Shown: positions 21,201 through 21,207 of the stretch, piece by piece | How the letters are laid out: each line of letters begins with the position of its first letter | Position numbering within the stretch: position 1 is the stretch's first letter | From: Actinomycetota bacterium | Lineage (GTDB): Bacteria > Actinomycetota > Humimicrobiia > Humimicrobiales > Humimicrobiaceae | Direction: 5' to 3' | DNA: 21,207 nt | NCBI GenBank assembly: GCA_022865545.1 | Contig: JALHTA010000176.1 | Location: forward strand, 1-21,207 | The notes under the pieces: model-generated | Told to the model about the DNA's origin: nothing | Seen by the model: only the letters and a program-made list of their open reading frames with translations | The model's database searches: none | Position numbers and translations under genes: made by a program

Positions 21201-21207
21201 AGTATTC

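Noticed and set aside
1..21207. Mobile elements, CRISPR arrays, prophage or defence genes
   Set aside because: No transposase, integrase, long terminal repeats, regularly spaced repeats or defence domains were seen; the window is core chromosome.

Overview
The window is a gene-dense, mildly AT-rich stretch of bacterial core chromosome. It carries 24 protein genes, all on the + strand except rpmB. There is no CRISPR array, insertion sequence, phage gene, tRNA or rRNA. The gene orders (priA-def-fmt-rsmB; rpmB divergent from a DAK2/FakA-type gene; rsmD-coaD-(SepIVA-like)-rpmF-plsX-acpP-rnc-smc-ftsY-ffh-rpsP-khpA-rimM-trmD-rplS-lepB) are those of Gram-positive-type bacteria. The small coiled-coil gene after coaD resembles actinobacterial SepIVA. 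A fused ADP-forming acetyl-CoA synthetase points to a fermentative anaerobe. My best guess is an uncultured, low-GC, deep-branching member of Actinomycetota, with a Firmicutes-like lineage as the alternative. This is inferred from gene content and synteny, not from a search.

Layout. Positions 1-3657 hold the end of priA, then def, fmt and rsmB as one tight operon (replication restart, start and finish of formyl-Met handling, 16S rRNA m5C methylation). Positions 3670-3861 hold rpmB on the minus strand. Positions 3862-4261 are an AT-rich divergent promoter region. Positions 4262-7606 hold the DAK2/FakA-like gene, rsmD, coaD and the SepIVA-like gene. Positions 7744-12587 hold rpmF, the ADP-forming acyl/acetyl-CoA synthetase, a BioD-like/DRTGG protein, plsX and acpP. 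Positions 12649-18218 hold rnc, smc, ftsY and ffh (RNA processing, chromosome organisation, co-translational targeting). Positions 18311-21200 hold rpsP, khpA, rimM, trmD, rplS and lepB (ribosome assembly, tRNA modification, secretion), headed by a good sigma-70-type promoter.

The genes link ribosome production, co-translational processing and export (def, fmt, ftsY, ffh, lepB) with phospholipid and acyl-carrier supply (FakA-like, plsX, acpP) and CoA/acetate metabolism (coaD, ADP-forming acetyl-CoA synthetase).

The most unusual points are these. (1) SMC is only 788 residues long, with complete ATPase heads but short arms and no recognisable hinge. (2) Three essential genes (rsmD, coaD, ffh) have no ATG, GTG or TTG at the conserved start: rsmD appears to start at ATA, ffh at CTG or ATA, and coaD has an in-frame TAA directly after its SD-positioned ATG. 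(3) The ADP-forming acetyl-CoA synthetase and a stand-alone Pta-regulatory-domain-like protein occupy the place where clostridial genomes often carry pta-ackA. (4) A 30-nt imperfect repeat occurs at the 3' end of rsmB and again between smc and ftsY.
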